Source: Trichostrongylus colubriformis
Lineage: Eukaryota; Nematoda; Chromadorea; Rhabditida; Trichostrongylidae
Assembly (NCBI GenBank): GCA_963978905.1
Contig: OZ022261.1
Span: 4,713,992-4,777,991 of the forward strand
Length of the DNA stretch: 64,000 bases
Direction of reading: 5' to 3'
In this document: positions 22,738 to 34,300 of the stretch, one piece after another
Position numbering within the stretch: the stretch's first letter is position 1
How the letters are laid out: every line of letters starts with the position of its first letter
Translations under genes and position numbers: made by a program
Notes under the pieces: generated by a model
What the model saw: only the letters and a program-made list of their open reading frames with translations
What the model was told of the DNA's origin: nothing
Database searches by the model: none

Positions 22738-23135
22738 GTCCAGGAAAAATGAGTTTGTTTGTTATCCCCATTTTCATGCTGTATTTGTCAGAAAAAGGCC
22801 CATGCGAGAACTCGGTAAGATTCATCTCCGTGTATTCTCGGCCGGGTGGGCGGGGCCTCTCAGTAAAAGTCTCCCGTCTCGTCGTTCGAGGCGATTGGGA
22901 ACGAAGAGTGGGACTGTTTACGTAACTTTCTGTTCCTACAACGCGTCTCCGACCGCGGCGGACGACGGGGTGGGCATCTGCTCGGAAGCCCCGCCCACCC
23001 TACCGAGACCTTTTGGTGCTGTATTCTTAGACGGATTCACATTTTTCGCGTGAAACCTTGCATGCGGTCCACATTGGGCAAATGCAACATAAACATATGG
23101 GTAACATAAAAACTCATTTTTCCGTAAACGATTCC
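22738..23135. mobile_element. Foldback element related to that at 50180-50626
   Basis: The left arm AGGAAAAATGAGTTTGTTTG pairs with the right arm ending TAAAAACTCATTTTTCC. The centre is GC-rich with GGCGGGGCC and GGCCCCGCC-type arms and CGTCTCCGACCGCGGCGGAC, which is shared with the 50-kb copy. Confidence 0.7.
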
Positions 23136-23179
23136 TTTGAGTTGCCTTTATACTTCTCTACAGAAAAGCTAGTACTATG

Positions 23180-23330
23180 GCCGCTTTCATACTCTTGTGG
23201 TACGGGAACGTGCGTTACTGCATAGCGTCTCCGCTCGTACCATTCTGCATCGCTGCTTGTGAACGCAGGCAAGTCCCGCCACCGCCAGCTACGCCAACAC
23301 CATCCCAGGGTGTGAAAGCGGCTTAAAGGC
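23180..23330. mobile_element. MITE with GGCCGCTTTCATAC ends
   Basis: It begins ATGGCCGCTTTCATACTC and ends GGTGTGAAAGCGGCTTAA; the inner arms include GTACGGGAACGTGCG. It is a variant of the GGCCGCGTTCATAC family. Confidence 0.6.
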
Positions 23331-23884
23331 TCTTAAAAAGGGTAACACCAAATCAATATTGAGGAATAAATCTGTGACATCCTGCATATCATTATTGAAT
23401 CAAAGAAAACAATCCTTGGTTACTGCATGATATCTCGTGACAAATATCACGATAGTAACATAACGTTCTAGACTGGTTAAAGTTATAATGGGGCTAGGTC
23501 AATCACTTTCTGCTTTTTCTTAGGAGACGATTGTTGGACCTCGATTTTTTTCGAAGTTATTCTGCAGAAACAACTTGAGCCCTGTCTTGGAACGAATAGG
23601 GCACCATAGCCTAGACCCTGTATTTATGTTCATTATTAATTATTCGACCCTCTCCAACTGTCCTACTTTCTATTCGTTCACCAACGTCGACTTCCATACT
23701 CGGTAAAAATGACGCTCTTCGGTCTTTAGGAGTAATGAACACTTCCAATCACTATGCATTTACTTCTCAACAGTCACTTTACTATTCGGGATGTAATGTT
23801 AATCCTGTCACTGATTCGTTCTCTCGGTAGCCAATTCATCGATCAACATTATCACTGAACTGGAGAGTCATTCGCGCGCCATAC

Positions 23885-24036
23885 GGTCGCGTTCATACTC
23901 AGCAGCGCCGGAAGCAGAATGGCACGGGGGATGTGCAGAGTCTAACAGGCAACGAGGCAGGGCGGCACTGGCGGAGACGCAGAGACAAGCAGTCACGCCT
24001 TACCGCCTGTACCACAGACTATGATCGCGGCCCACA
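23885..24036. mobile_element. MITE, GGCCGCGTTCATA family, diverged
   Basis: It begins GGTCGCGTTCATACTCAGCA and ends ACTATGATCGCGGCCC. The interior GGAGACGCAGAGACAAGCAG is the reverse counterpart of the 19577-19753 element. Confidence 0.65.
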
Positions 24037-24084
24037 GAAATGTCATCACTTAGCGGCTGAAACGAAGCATGTATGGCGGTAGAT

Positions 24085-24200
24085 GCGTTTCTTTGAGGAC
24101 TGCAACCATTCAAGTGAGTCGAACGTGAAAGGAATGTTGTGCTGGGAAGAACCATTCAAGTGAGTCGAACGTGAAAGGAATGTTGTGCTGGGAAGAGATG
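24085..24200 (+). repeat. Tandem duplication of a 45-bp unit
   Basis: The unit starting ACCATTCAAGTGAGTCGAAC and ending GTGCTGGGAAGA occurs twice in direct succession with no visible difference, which suggests a recent duplication. A second small duplication (TGAGTCATCTCTACGCCTCC, twice) lies at 24,267-24,311. Confidence 0.9.
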
Positions 24201-24264
24201 TTCAAAGAAGCTGTTTGAAGGGAATGGCTGCTTGTATCTGTGTATCCATCTATGCTACCCTGCC

Positions 24265-24376
24265 TCTGAGTCATCTCTACGCCTCCCCTGAGTCATCTCT
24301 ACGCCTCCCCCGTACCACTCTGCTCCGCTGTGAACGCAGCAGCGCCCTGTCGGCTAAAGTATGAACGCGGTCTTAT
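24265..24376. repeat. Partial GGCCGCGTTCATA-family element with a 22-bp tandem duplication
   Basis: Only the right part is present: CGTACCACTCTGCTCCGC, GCGCCCTGTCGGCTAAAG and TATGAACGCGGTCTTA. It begins with the duplicated TGAGTCATCTCTACGCCTCC. Confidence 0.6.
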
Positions 24377-24832
24377 CGTAAATGTTGTGAAGTAATGTGC
24401 TGAATGACTTATCAGTACAAAACACGAGTCACATTTATCACAGAGGATCATGATTATCCACCTTAATGTACATGAAAATAAATGTGTAGGTGTAATGTAT
24501 TTGCATGTTTTTTGCCTGTTCAATAGGAATGTTGTGTTCTACAGAGAACATCTGCTCTTCGCTGCAGTATCCTAAACAAGATCAAAAGCATCAAGCAGTT
24601 TTTGCCACAAACAAACAACAATGAAGAAAGGCAATGTGATTGGGACGCATGAAAGATAAACAAAAACAATATGAAAATTCTGAGTACCGGGACATAGCTG
24701 ACAGCTGAAAAGTGTGAACTTTAAATCATCACAAAGCCTTCATTTTGGCATCGATGTTCGTTCAACTCCATCTGGAGAGGAAGAGGAGCGATACCAGACT
24801 GCCACACATGCTTAACTCTCCGTTGGGATCAC

Positions 24833-26497
24833 CGATTCGCGAGCAACTTCGAATGTTGCCTTTCGCCGATTCCCAGCAATAAGCCACTTGTAAGAGGAAA
24901 GGTAAAGAATTTGGAGAACTGCTCACGGTATGGCTTCACGCTTTGCCCTGGTTGCCTCAGGCACCTAAGAAATAATTGAAGAAAAGAATAGTAGTTCTAA
25001 GCCAAACACCAACGTTACCTGCAGCGTTGGAGTCGAGTGATCGGGTTGATTTGCAACGTGAGCTTGGCCATGTGCAGCAGAATGTTCAGCACCGATAGAA
25101 GTCGGTTCGATGACTGAAATTTACCAATGGTTTTGTAGGTATGGCAATTTCCCTCAACCACATGGAAATAATGGGTCAACAAAGGTTCAACTATGAGCAT
25201 TAACCGGCTTTGATCATATTCTGCCACGCCCACCGCGCGTGAAAACAATGCACACCGTCGGAGATTACTGGACCGCTGTCCTACCTCGCGATTTTGCGAT
25301 TTTGCGATTCTGGGAGGTATTAGGGAGGGACGCGGCTAACTGATAATGAGTAGCTTCTAATTTTCACTGTATGGTGGTGGATTCAAATCCTTGGAGTAGT
25401 CATGGATAATCCCAAATCCCACTTCAAGAAAGGTAAAAACCTCGTTCCAAGTCTAGTGTGAGGTAACTGTATCGCTTCAGTTTTCCCCCTTTTCTAACAC
25501 AGCTTGGACTCCACGCCCCAATATCCACCATGTGTCCAAAAGCGTCTGAAAGAACAAAAGGCGCTCAAAAAGCATGGGATCCCCGAGATAGCTATACGGG
25601 AGACGATCGTTAGGCGCGGCCCCGTGCGCTAATTACCCGATGGGCCGCAGGGCCTGATACTTCCACCCTAATAAAGACCATCCGACGCTTCTTTTCCTTC
25701 GTGCCCTAGACATTTCAAACAATAGAAAACACTGCTTGTACTTCGGAGGTGAGTGGAAGGGGTTTTAGTCATTTTGGAGTTGAGTACAAGCTGTATCTCA
25801 GTAACGTGCAGCGGTTATTTAGTGGACAAGGTCCTTTTCAGGGTAATTATCAGTTACGGAAATCTGAGGGTTTAATTATGTAAGACGAGTTGTGGGACGC
25901 AAAAGATGCGTCGGATGATATTCGTTACGGTGGCAGTAAAAGCCCATGCTCCTATTGGCTAAGGCCGCGGTCATACTTTGCGCAGCTGCGTTAGTTGACG
26001 CCGGTGCCGGCGTCAACTCACGCAGACACTTGCGTGAGTTGACGCCGGTACCGGCGTCAACTAACGCAGCTGCGCAAAGTATGACCGCGGCCTAATTAGC
26101 GCACGGTGCCGCGCCTGACGACACACACCCAGCTATACCGGCTAGCGACAACTTTTAAGACTGCTTATCCACCCGACTCCGCCCCTTCGCACGGAAAAAG
26201 CTTAAATTTCGGCCATACACTCCTATAGGAGAAACAGCAAGCCCCGCCCACCGGAATTGCTCCTATAGGGCTTCAATTTTTTCACGTGAAACTTTGCGTG
26301 TGACCCGTAGTGAACAACTACAACACAACTGTCCCGAAATAATAAAAACTCAAATGTCCATGGACTATGCCATGAAAAGTATTAAGTCTGCTAAGAGGTT
26401 AGTCACGGATATAGCATAACACTTACCATGAATTTTGACGTCAGATTCAGCATCAAGCAACAGTCTAAGACAGGATCCACATATACCCATCGGTTCG
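24833..26497 (-). CDS. Cluster of minus-strand exons, product unrecognised
   Basis: Exons 25019-25113, 24927-24964 and 24833-24886 join in one frame: SNRLLSVLNILLHMAKLTLQ, then LRQPGQSVKPY, then AYCWESAKGNIRSCSRI. All have good AG/GT borders. A further exon at 26427-26497 (EPMGICGSCLRLLLDAESDV) has an ACTATAG acceptor and GTAAGT donor but a phase that needs one more exon before 25113. The cluster could be a separate gene or the 5' part of the minus-strand gene at 0.7-16.7 kb; if so, the bHLH exon at 21.3 kb lies in one of its introns on the other strand. Function unknown. Confidence 0.55.
25590..26145. mobile_element. Foldback element interrupted by a second palindromic element
   Basis: The outer arms pair: GTTAGGCGCGGCCCCGTGCG with CGCACGGTGCCGCGCCTGAC, extending to TAGCTATAC and GCTATACC. 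Inner arms CATCCGACGC and GCGTCGGATG pair as well. The right arm is interrupted by the element at 25970-26094. Confidence 0.75.
25970..26094. mobile_element. Near-perfect palindromic MITE with TA ends, nested
   Basis: The arms AAGGCCGCGGTCATACTTTG and complement close over GACGCCGGTGCCGGCGTC and CACGCAGACACTTGCGTG. It is flanked by TA and lies within the outer foldback at 25590-26145. Its ends are those of the GGCCGCGTTCATA family. Confidence 0.85.
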
Positions 26498-27825
26498 CTA
26501 TAGTTCAAGAGTACTACGTGGAATTACTGCAGGTGCTTCAGGATTTAATGTAGTAGCGCATAGTTGACGGCCGATCTGAATAGAGGCTGGTAACAAAAAC
26601 CAAGCTTTTCATTGAGTCAGGCCCATAAGTCGCTGTTCAAAGGAGACAACACAAGTTTCACATTGCTGCTGGAAAGTTACAGAATTCAGTAATCATTGAG
26701 CAATCATAGTGTCACTTCTCAGAACGAAGTATCGAAAGATAATTGAAATAATACTAACACACATCAACAGAAGATAGTTATCGTTTAATACGGACAAAAA
26801 AATATGACAATGAGCGGCATCAGACGCCTCCCTTGTCGTTGCCATGGTGATCAGCTTAGTGGGTATAGAAAAGTGCGACAGTGGTACCGTCGAATAAACG
26901 TCATCACCATCATCACGATATCAAAGTATACATACTATCATGTGTCTAAATGAATATAAAGCTCGTCACATAGTTGAACTATACAGTAACTTTATGGATG
27001 TCCATTTACCATGGATATAGGCGGAGCCATCGATCAAGCTCATTTTGCTTAATTTTACACAAAGGCTGTAATTTTTCTTGATAGACATTCGTCACCAGGT
27101 TACACCGAGGAATGAGGATTTCTCGACAGGGATCGTATGTGACGAAACAGGGAGGGGGGGGGGTCGTTCCTTCAGAGATCAGCGATAAGCAGTGAAATCG
27201 AAATCTCCAACGAGCGATGGAAGCAAAGTGTATTTCATCGCAAATCCGTGAGACAAAATGTCAAAATGTAAAACCAATATAAAACTCAACTATGCTACAA
27301 CTATGCAATCTGGCAGCAGTTACTGGTTTCGCAGGGGCCAAAAAAGGGAGGGGGTCGTACTGAAGCTACTTTCCTGACACTTGGGAGTGCCCTGTTGACC
27401 CCCACTTGGAACTCTGGCAGTTCAGCGTTCGATGAGTTGCGCTAGTACAAATATTAGACCACAAAAAAGATACGTTGACCAATCAGGAATCTCTCACTTA
27501 AACTTCGCTGTATCTAAAAGATTATAATGAGGAATCATACCGTATAAGGTTGTAGGAATACTTTTGTAGCATTTTCGTATTTTTTTTACACATTTCTGTC
27601 TCACTAAAAATGCGAATTTACTTTTGTGACATTTTCGTTTTTTTACATGTTTCTTTCACACTAAAAACTGGGTTTTGATCTTCGAAGAATAATTTTGCTA
27701 CTAATATTTATTTATATTCATTCTTGCACTTCAATTAATTACTGGTCCTTCTGAGGAAAATCAATGTGTGATGTGTCTCTTCCCCATAAAATTATGAGTG
27801 TGAAATCCTTTAACGAATTAGGGCA
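26498..27825. other. Non-coding stretch
   Basis: Unique A/T-rich DNA with a (G)10 run near 27,155 and a weak local repeat at 27,560-27,670 (TTTTGTAGCATTTTCGTATT and TTTTGTGACATTTTCGTTTT). I saw no coding exon. Confidence 0.5.
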
Positions 27826-28157
27826 TTTAAAGACACATTCCACGATAACCAGATAGGCCCAATTATCTTCTTAGGGCCATAGTTCCTTGGACAACTATCT
27901 AGGTTGCACCTTTTCGCGCTGACACGGTGCGCTATAAAGGTGCTACACCTGCTCAAATGCACTCCGACGCCACCCACTTGAGCTCCCTTATTTGTCAACC
28001 GAGCAATATGGGTGGCGTTGGATTGGATTTGAACAGGTGTAGCGCCTTTATTGCGCACCGTGGCGGTGCGAAAAAGGTGCAACCTAGATAGTTGTTCAAA
28101 GAACTATCACCCGAGAAAGTGATTTCACCCATCTGGTTATCGTGGAGTGTGCCTTTA
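27826..28157. mobile_element. 332-bp MITE with TTTAAAGRCAC ends
   Basis: Inverted termini TTTAAAGACACATTCCACGA and TCGTGGAGTGTGCCTTTAAT; the arms pair over most of their length (GATAGTTGT, GGTGCAACCTAG, GGTGTAGC). The ends resemble those of the neighbouring TTAAAG elements. A similar right end occurs at 56,160-56,178. Confidence 0.8.
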
Positions 28158-28197
28158 ATGATTCATTTGGGCCTTTAGTATGGGGTGATCAACAAAG

Positions 28198-28663
28198 TAA
28201 AGACACCAGAAGGGGGTAATTTTTGGCCTACGGTAGAACAGTCGTAGTCCGGACGAGTTTAAGGGGCCGCCACTGCACAAACTCAACAGTCTGACGCCGT
28301 AGCATGGTGCCAAGAGAAGATGTTTCTTTTATAAATTTGCTTTTTCCTTTTACTTTTTCCTTTATTCTTTTTTACACTGTTTCTAGATGTACTTACATGA
28401 ATGCTAATGTAGTTCGGAATGGCCACTCCAGTGCGCTGGAAGTCAGGTGCTAAAATTAACGTTGGCCCGCTGCCCGTCTCCTACAGCGGACAACTCGGAA
28501 AGTCGGTGTGTTGATGCGAATGTAATGCGTATAGACACCACAGCGTCGCGCTTTTGAGTACGGGTTTTTTCGCCGATTATCGCTTCTAATTTTGAGTGTT
28601 CGTTACAAAATGCTCATTTCTATGCATCTTCCTCTTATTTCGGACCCCTTCCGGTTCCTTTAA
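28198..28663 (+). mobile_element. TTAAAG-type non-autonomous element, copy 1
   Basis: It begins TAAAGACACCAGAAGGGGG and ends CCCCTTCCGGTTCCTTTAA, an imperfect terminal inverted repeat. Internal words TTTTTGGCCTACGGTAGAAC, GATGCGAATG and TTTTTTCGCCGATTATCGCT are shared with copy 2. No coding capacity. Confidence 0.75.
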
Positions 28664-28785
28664 CGTAATAGATTAGAGAGAAATACAAAATTGTTATTCA
28701 ACAGCCACAGACCACATATGGGCCTCATGGTCTCACGGGGCCGCCAAAGAGCAGCCCATATTTGAGCAGCATGGTGTCGAATGTG

Positions 28786-29251
28786 TTAAAGACACCGTAA
28801 GGGAGTAATTTTGGCTTACGGTAGAACAGACGTAGTGTGGACGAGTTCAAGTGACCGCCATTGCACAAACTCGCCAATTTGACGCCTTGGCATGGTGCCA
28901 AGAGAAGATGTTTCCGTTATAGAGTTGTTCATTCCTTTTACCTTCTCCTTTGTTTTTTCTTATATTGTTTCTAGATGTACTTTCATGAATGTTAATGTAG
29001 TTGGGAATGGCCGCTCCACTGCGCTGGGAGTCAGGTGCTACAACTAAAGTTGGCCCGCGGCCGTCTCCTACAGCGGACAACTCGGAACGCCAGTGCGATG
29101 ATGCGAATGAGGCGCGAATACACACCGCAGCGATGCACTTTTGAGTTCGGGTTTTTTCACCGATTATCGCTTCCAACCTTCTGCGTTCGTTACGAAATGC
29201 TCATTTCCTTGTATGTTTCTCTTGTTTCGGACCCCCTTCCGGTTCCTTTAA
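28786..29251 (+). mobile_element. TTAAAG-type non-autonomous element, copy 2
   Basis: Same length (466 bp) and order of words as copy 1, 123 bp downstream in the same orientation. It starts TTAAAGACACC and ends GGTTCCTTTAA. TTAA/TTTAA at both ends would fit a TTAA- or TA-targeting transposase; the exact target site cannot be fixed by eye. Confidence 0.75.
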
Positions 29252-30749
29252 TCGCTCTGCCATAGCTGTGGTATCATTAGGCTCAGAATGGCTCCTGTAA
29301 AGAAGTAACTCATTTTCGTAACAATGTGAAGTAGGAATTACAATTCTGAGTCAGTCTCGAAAGGGTAAGAGTTCATGCTGTAGCAGTGAAATATATAATA
29401 TTTGTCCCATGAGACCCAAAAGCGAAGGTTCCCTTGCTAATCAATATCTTATTCAGCCCAAGAAGACTATTAGCGCTGGATCCTTAGGCTCGCATGACAG
29501 CCTCATCAGCTTTCCTCGGCCATCTGTGCAGTATTCCTCTTCGTTTATGGCCGACACAACATGCCTTACCCTAGCCGCGTACCGCGTTCATTCAATGTTG
29601 AGCCGTATGTTAGTTTTCAGTGGAAAGTTACCTTTCTAGTACTAGTTTACTGGTTTGACTGAAATCGCTTTGACACTGAACCAGTATGATTCCTAACTAT
29701 CTATTTTTAGAATATCTTTTCAATGCTCCAATCAATTTGCCTATTTCGAACTCCTTCACATTTTTTACTTCTGATCATGCTCTTAATTCATTGTTTTTTC
29801 AAGGTCAAATACTCGTTCGTTTTTTGGACCCCAATTAATTTGACGGGTTTCTTTTTCTATTCTCCAATGCTCGCTCTTTTTTTCACATTAATTAATTCGA
29901 CGTACAGAGATAGGGTAGGACAGGTGGCGTGCACACCTACTCTCATGGTGCGGCGATCAAATCCCGCATCAACGCCCGCCTGGGCCAACTTTCATCTCCC
30001 CGAGGTAGGTGAATTGGTGCCAAGTTCGTCTGGGAGGAAAAAACACTGACTTGAACATCGGCTGGCGCGCAAGCCATTCTGTAGGGCAAATAGCATTCAC
30101 AATGCACCACGATTCTGAATCGAACTGGTATGCGCGGATCATCCAGTAGAAGAGATCGATTTACGCCAAAAACTTTTTTTTTATTCTTTCATGTTAATCT
30201 GTTAATAGGTCTGCATCTTCAGCATTTCAAAATAAGCGCCCTGTTTAAATGTAGTGAAGCGAAGCCGCGTCATTTTGAAAGTCAAGGGATAGGGATCTTA
30301 GCCCTTGGGATGCAGCGTCGTTGCGCTGCCAATCGCTGCATTGAAGTAGTCATGTCAATTCAATTACGGATCAAGGTCGAACGTTAAACACATCATTAGG
30401 GGTAATTTTGGCTGATTAGTGCGACACTAGAGAAATGCTGATTAGTGCCACACTAGAGAAAAGATGGAATGAACGGTGAAAACTCAGGAAAGTAGGCTCT
30501 CCTACCATGATCAAGGACCTGCTCACGCCACCTGGCTTTCGTTCGTTTCCTCAGTTCGGCATGCTCGCTACCCAATAACTAGTCTTTATGGTAATTCGTT
30601 AATCTTATGTGCCATGACTCCTAGGCAGAGCGGGAATAGGAGCGGTTGAGATTAGATCTATGGATCGTAGCTAGCTCTCATCAGATGCAGCTCCATCAGC
30701 ATATCTCCAGATGCATACGCCAGAGACAAGTCCAGCAGCTCCTTCCTAG
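29252..30749. other. Intergenic stretch
   Basis: No coding exon recognised. A fragment reading AATTTTGGCTGATTAGTGC near 30,400, then GCTGATTAGTGCCACACTAG, is a short tandem duplication derived from the TTAAAG element family. Confidence 0.45.
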
Positions 30750-31062
30750 GCCGCCGTCAATCCTCGCGTTTTGCGCTCTTTAGCACGCGATACTGTGGCC
30801 TTAGGCCGTGTTCGTACGTTGTGCCGGCAGGACGTGGATGCATTCACAGGCAGCGAAGTAGAGTGGCATGAGGGAGGCACAGAGACAACGCAGGAACGAG
30901 ACAGTGGCACAGACGGACACGCAGAGACACGCAGCCACGGCCTTTCGCCGGCATCGCAAAGTATGAACGCGGCCCTAAGATTATGCATTGCTGCAACTGC
31001 GCGTGCGGAGCCGCAACAACGCGAAAATGCAGGATCGTGAACGCGAAGTCTGCCTTCAGCCT
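30750..31062. mobile_element. GGCCGCCGTCA-family MITE split by a second MITE
   Basis: The left part TAGGCCGCCGTCAATCCTCG and the right part ending CGAAGTCTGCCTTCAGCC form a diverged copy of the 15691-15820 element. It is interrupted by a 176-bp element at 30802-30977. Confidence 0.65.
30802..30977. mobile_element. Nested MITE, TA-GGCCGTGTTCGTA family
   Basis: Ends TAGGCCGTGTTCGTACGTTG and AGTATGAACGCGGCCCTA, with interior GACACGCAGAGACACGCAG matching the elements at 19.6 and 23.9 kb. The flanking halves of the older element are rejoined if it is removed. Confidence 0.7.
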
Positions 31063-31314
31063 CACGTATTCGCTTATGCAAAGACCGGTCTTTGTAAACG
31101 AAATGGTGGACTAAGTGAGTGAATAAGCTCACCATGACGACGTTGACGCCATAAGCTCGTATGGTTCCCATGATCTGGCTACATTGAACTATGTAAGAGT
31201 TTCGACTGTGTGGGAAAGTACATTAACCGTAGGAAAGTGCCTTCAACTGCGGGAGAATGCCGAGGATTATCTCACCTTGCTCAGCGTGGTAGTATCGCCG
31301 TGTTCTCATGCATT

Positions 31315-31378
31315 ATGAAATGGGCTGTGGTCTACTTTCTGGTCACGATGCAAGTCATTGAGGCAAATGTACGCGGAA
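31315..31378 (+). CDS. Signal-peptide exon of the Ig/FN3 receptor
   Basis: ATG starts MKWAVVYFLVTMQVIEANVR, a basic residue then a hydrophobic core and small residues: a standard signal peptide. It ends at a GTGAGT donor with one base left over. The next exon located (36507) starts in phase 0, so one exon carrying the first Ig cysteine should lie in 31.4-36.5 kb. Assignment to this gene is by position, strand and the need for a leader. Confidence 0.65.
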
Positions 31379-34300
31379 GTGAGTGTCATGCCGGTGATCG
31401 GAGCATCGTGTAACCCCTTCAGGGACGCTCTAAGTGAATTTTGTGGGAAAGGTATTACTTGCGCGAATTATTTCTATCGACAACGGAGGTTATAATCGCG
31501 ATCAGTACCCCAAAGCAAGCGTTGAGGAGATACTGCACATAAAATAATCCAAGCTACTGGTGGCGGCTCCTGTGGCGCAGTCTTGTTAAACGTTAATGAA
31601 TATTGTTTCGCCCAAAGACATAGGGAGGGAGAAATTTTGGCTTACGGTGTAGGTTACGGTGGCCTGCAGCTTGTTGCTTTGTACACACGATGCCTTACTC
31701 AGACGTTGGGTGTGAGTTCATCTGGGTTTTTTTTTTTTTATTATAATCACATTTTTCCACCTTACCCTTATCCTCCATTTCTTGTTCGACTTGTTTGTTG
31801 CTGTGCGCTGTGTCACACGCTTGTCATCATCATTAGGAATCAAATTCGCCCTGCGCGACATCAAATAACAGTGGGCTAGGCCCGCCTGAAGCGCGCAGTT
31901 TGAGATGAAGCGAGCTAGAATCTCTACAGCGCATCCAAGACGTGTTTTTTAATGCAGTTTTCGCTACCCAGTATTTTTACTGAGTTTAAAGGCTCGTATT
32001 TACAAAGGGGAGGGGTTCTAGATACTCTTTCTCCCTTGCTCCCCTCCCGGTGCTTGAAAATTAACTGTATCTTGAGCAAGATGAAACGAAATCTCGTCAG
32101 AACATTTAGATGTTTAAGGTTATATGTACGGTAGAATATGTGTGCGTACTGTTAGGTGTAGTTGGTGCAATGAAACATGATGTATGTATACGGTTTCACT
32201 ATATGCACTACCCCTTCTCAATGAAGCATCTAAGAATTTCATCGGAGTAAGAAGTTCCTTGCAAAGTTGTGCTAACAAATGTGTAGGTTATGAACTCAGG
32301 ATGTTGTGATGGTATACCATAATCAATATTAACACTTTTGTCGTTAGCAGTGGTTGTATATCAAGTATAGTGCATGCGGGGAACTATAGTGCATACTGCT
32401 GCACATGCATCCAATGCACGAAAAAAAGCCCAGCGCAAAAGACGTTATGTGAATACGAGTGGCGGAAGTAGGGGAGGGGCAGATTTCCTTTTTATTATCG
32501 CCGGAACTATTTTCATGACCGACACTCCTTCTGCTTTATTTTGCCATTGTGTTGGTATTACGGCGAATTTTATCTTGTTCATCACCTCTAGAGCAATATC
32601 CCCAGGTTTTCAGCTCTATAAAACCAATATTCCCTTACTAGGTATTTCCGCCGATAGTTGGTATGTTTTCCGCTTTGCCACCCATTCATCGCATGTTTGC
32701 ACCCTAGTAATCGGCGTTTCCTTTCCACAGCAGTGTGCCTCTGCAGTTGCGGACTCACTGCAGTGCTTACGCGCATTTTGTATCGATCGATTCATCATTG
32801 TGGATTTTTTTTGTGGTTTTCGGTTTGCAACTTATCTCATCAATATGCTAGCAACTGATTATCCGCTTTTTGTGGAACTTATCGCTGAATGTACTTGTCT
32901 CATACATTTTTCGGCGCTATGTGTCCAGAAGCGGAAGTGGTCATGCACACCGGAACTGCTCCCCGTTTTGGGCTTTAATTGTAAACCAAGGGCATCCGCT
33001 TCGCTAGCTCATAATTCCTTCTTCGTGTTGTTCCATGGTCTACTTTTCCTGATGAGCATATGAGTAACTCCGAAAAAAATGAGTAAAGTTTCAGACAAAA
33101 GTCATAGCATACTGTAGCAGAATTTGTGCTCTTCGCTATCAAAAAAGAATTGAATGTTAATATCAGGTACCGGTTTGGAATACTCCCACTGATTTTGCAC
33201 GGCGGCTAGCTTCCTGTTTTCCACATAATCATTTCTCTCTCTCACACACAAATCTCCTTTCGCTTTTCTCAAATCAGTCACCTTCTAATCCATCCAAGAT
33301 CGCGCATGCTATGCCTGTGTCTTTTTGTTCAATACCAAAGTGTGGCCTAACATGCGTACGTGCTTGTACATTTCGATACAATATGTAGGGTATGAATGTC
33401 ATTGATAACCGCTGGACAGAGATCAGACGAGATGTTATCTGTTGTGCACTATTTCCGTGCACGAAATCAAATGGCACAGATTCTTCTGGTTTTTTACTCA
33501 TACCTTCGTGTATAATATCTTCGTTATACACCTTTTTTTCCAATGAAGCTTTATGTATGGCCGCCGTCAGACTTTGCGGTTTTGCCGCGTCGCTTTCGCA
33601 CGCGACGCAGTTATCTTGAGATATTGCATTACCGCATATCGCGTGCAGAGCCGCGACACCGCAAAAACGTAAAAGAGCGAAATCTGACGATACCTATCTT
33701 CGTTGATTCATTAACATTCCACAGTTGACTATGCTGACAAGAGCATAGTGATTTTGCTTAGTGTGGGCGGAATGAAATTTTTTTATTCTTTTTCCATGTC
33801 AATCTTTCATCTAGTAATGCGATTCACATAATATTCAATTCATGCATATGCCATAATTTCTAGTAGGATGTCACTGATACCGAACCAGTAGAAATCCGGC
33901 AGTGGTTTTTTTTTTGCTTTTTTAACGGTTATCCTACGCTCTTCCTACTTTATAGTTCTTACCTTTCGTCACTTTTTCATAATTTACCTAGTCATTTCAC
34001 TCATTGTTCCGCTTTCCATACATACGAATATATCAGGTTGTCGCAAAAAATTATTGTCGATTCGAACAGATGAACTCAGAGCCGAGAATCGGCTCAAAAT
34101 TTTTTCATCAACCGAAAATTTCATGGCCTGCACATTGTTGCCAGCCTTAGTCATTGTTTGGTTGCTGCACACAAAGCGCAGCTGGGAGTATCTCACTAAC
34201 TATACCATTCCGGAGTATCTCTGATGGAAACGATACAGTAGCTGACACTCAGCGATGATGTTGACCTAAATTAAGTGTCCTGACCGGTGTTATACGAGTA

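Larger units (their letters stand above)
21478..24832. other. Repeat-rich stretch without recognised gene
   Basis: Besides the elements listed separately (22,080-22,350; 22738-23135; 23180-23330; 23885-24036; 24,085-24,200; 24,265-24,376), the remaining DNA is unique A/T-rich sequence with no splice-bounded coding exon seen on either strand. Confidence 0.5.

Noticed and set aside
27120..27180. Possible G-quadruplex tracts (G runs at 27,155, 40,230 and 46,000)
   Set aside because: Single homopolymer runs rather than four spaced G-tracts.
32374..33063. 229-codon plus-strand open frame
   Set aside because: About the longest frame expected by chance in 64 kb; no ordered hydropathy, no splice context and no recognisable motif. 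It lies in the receptor's first intron.
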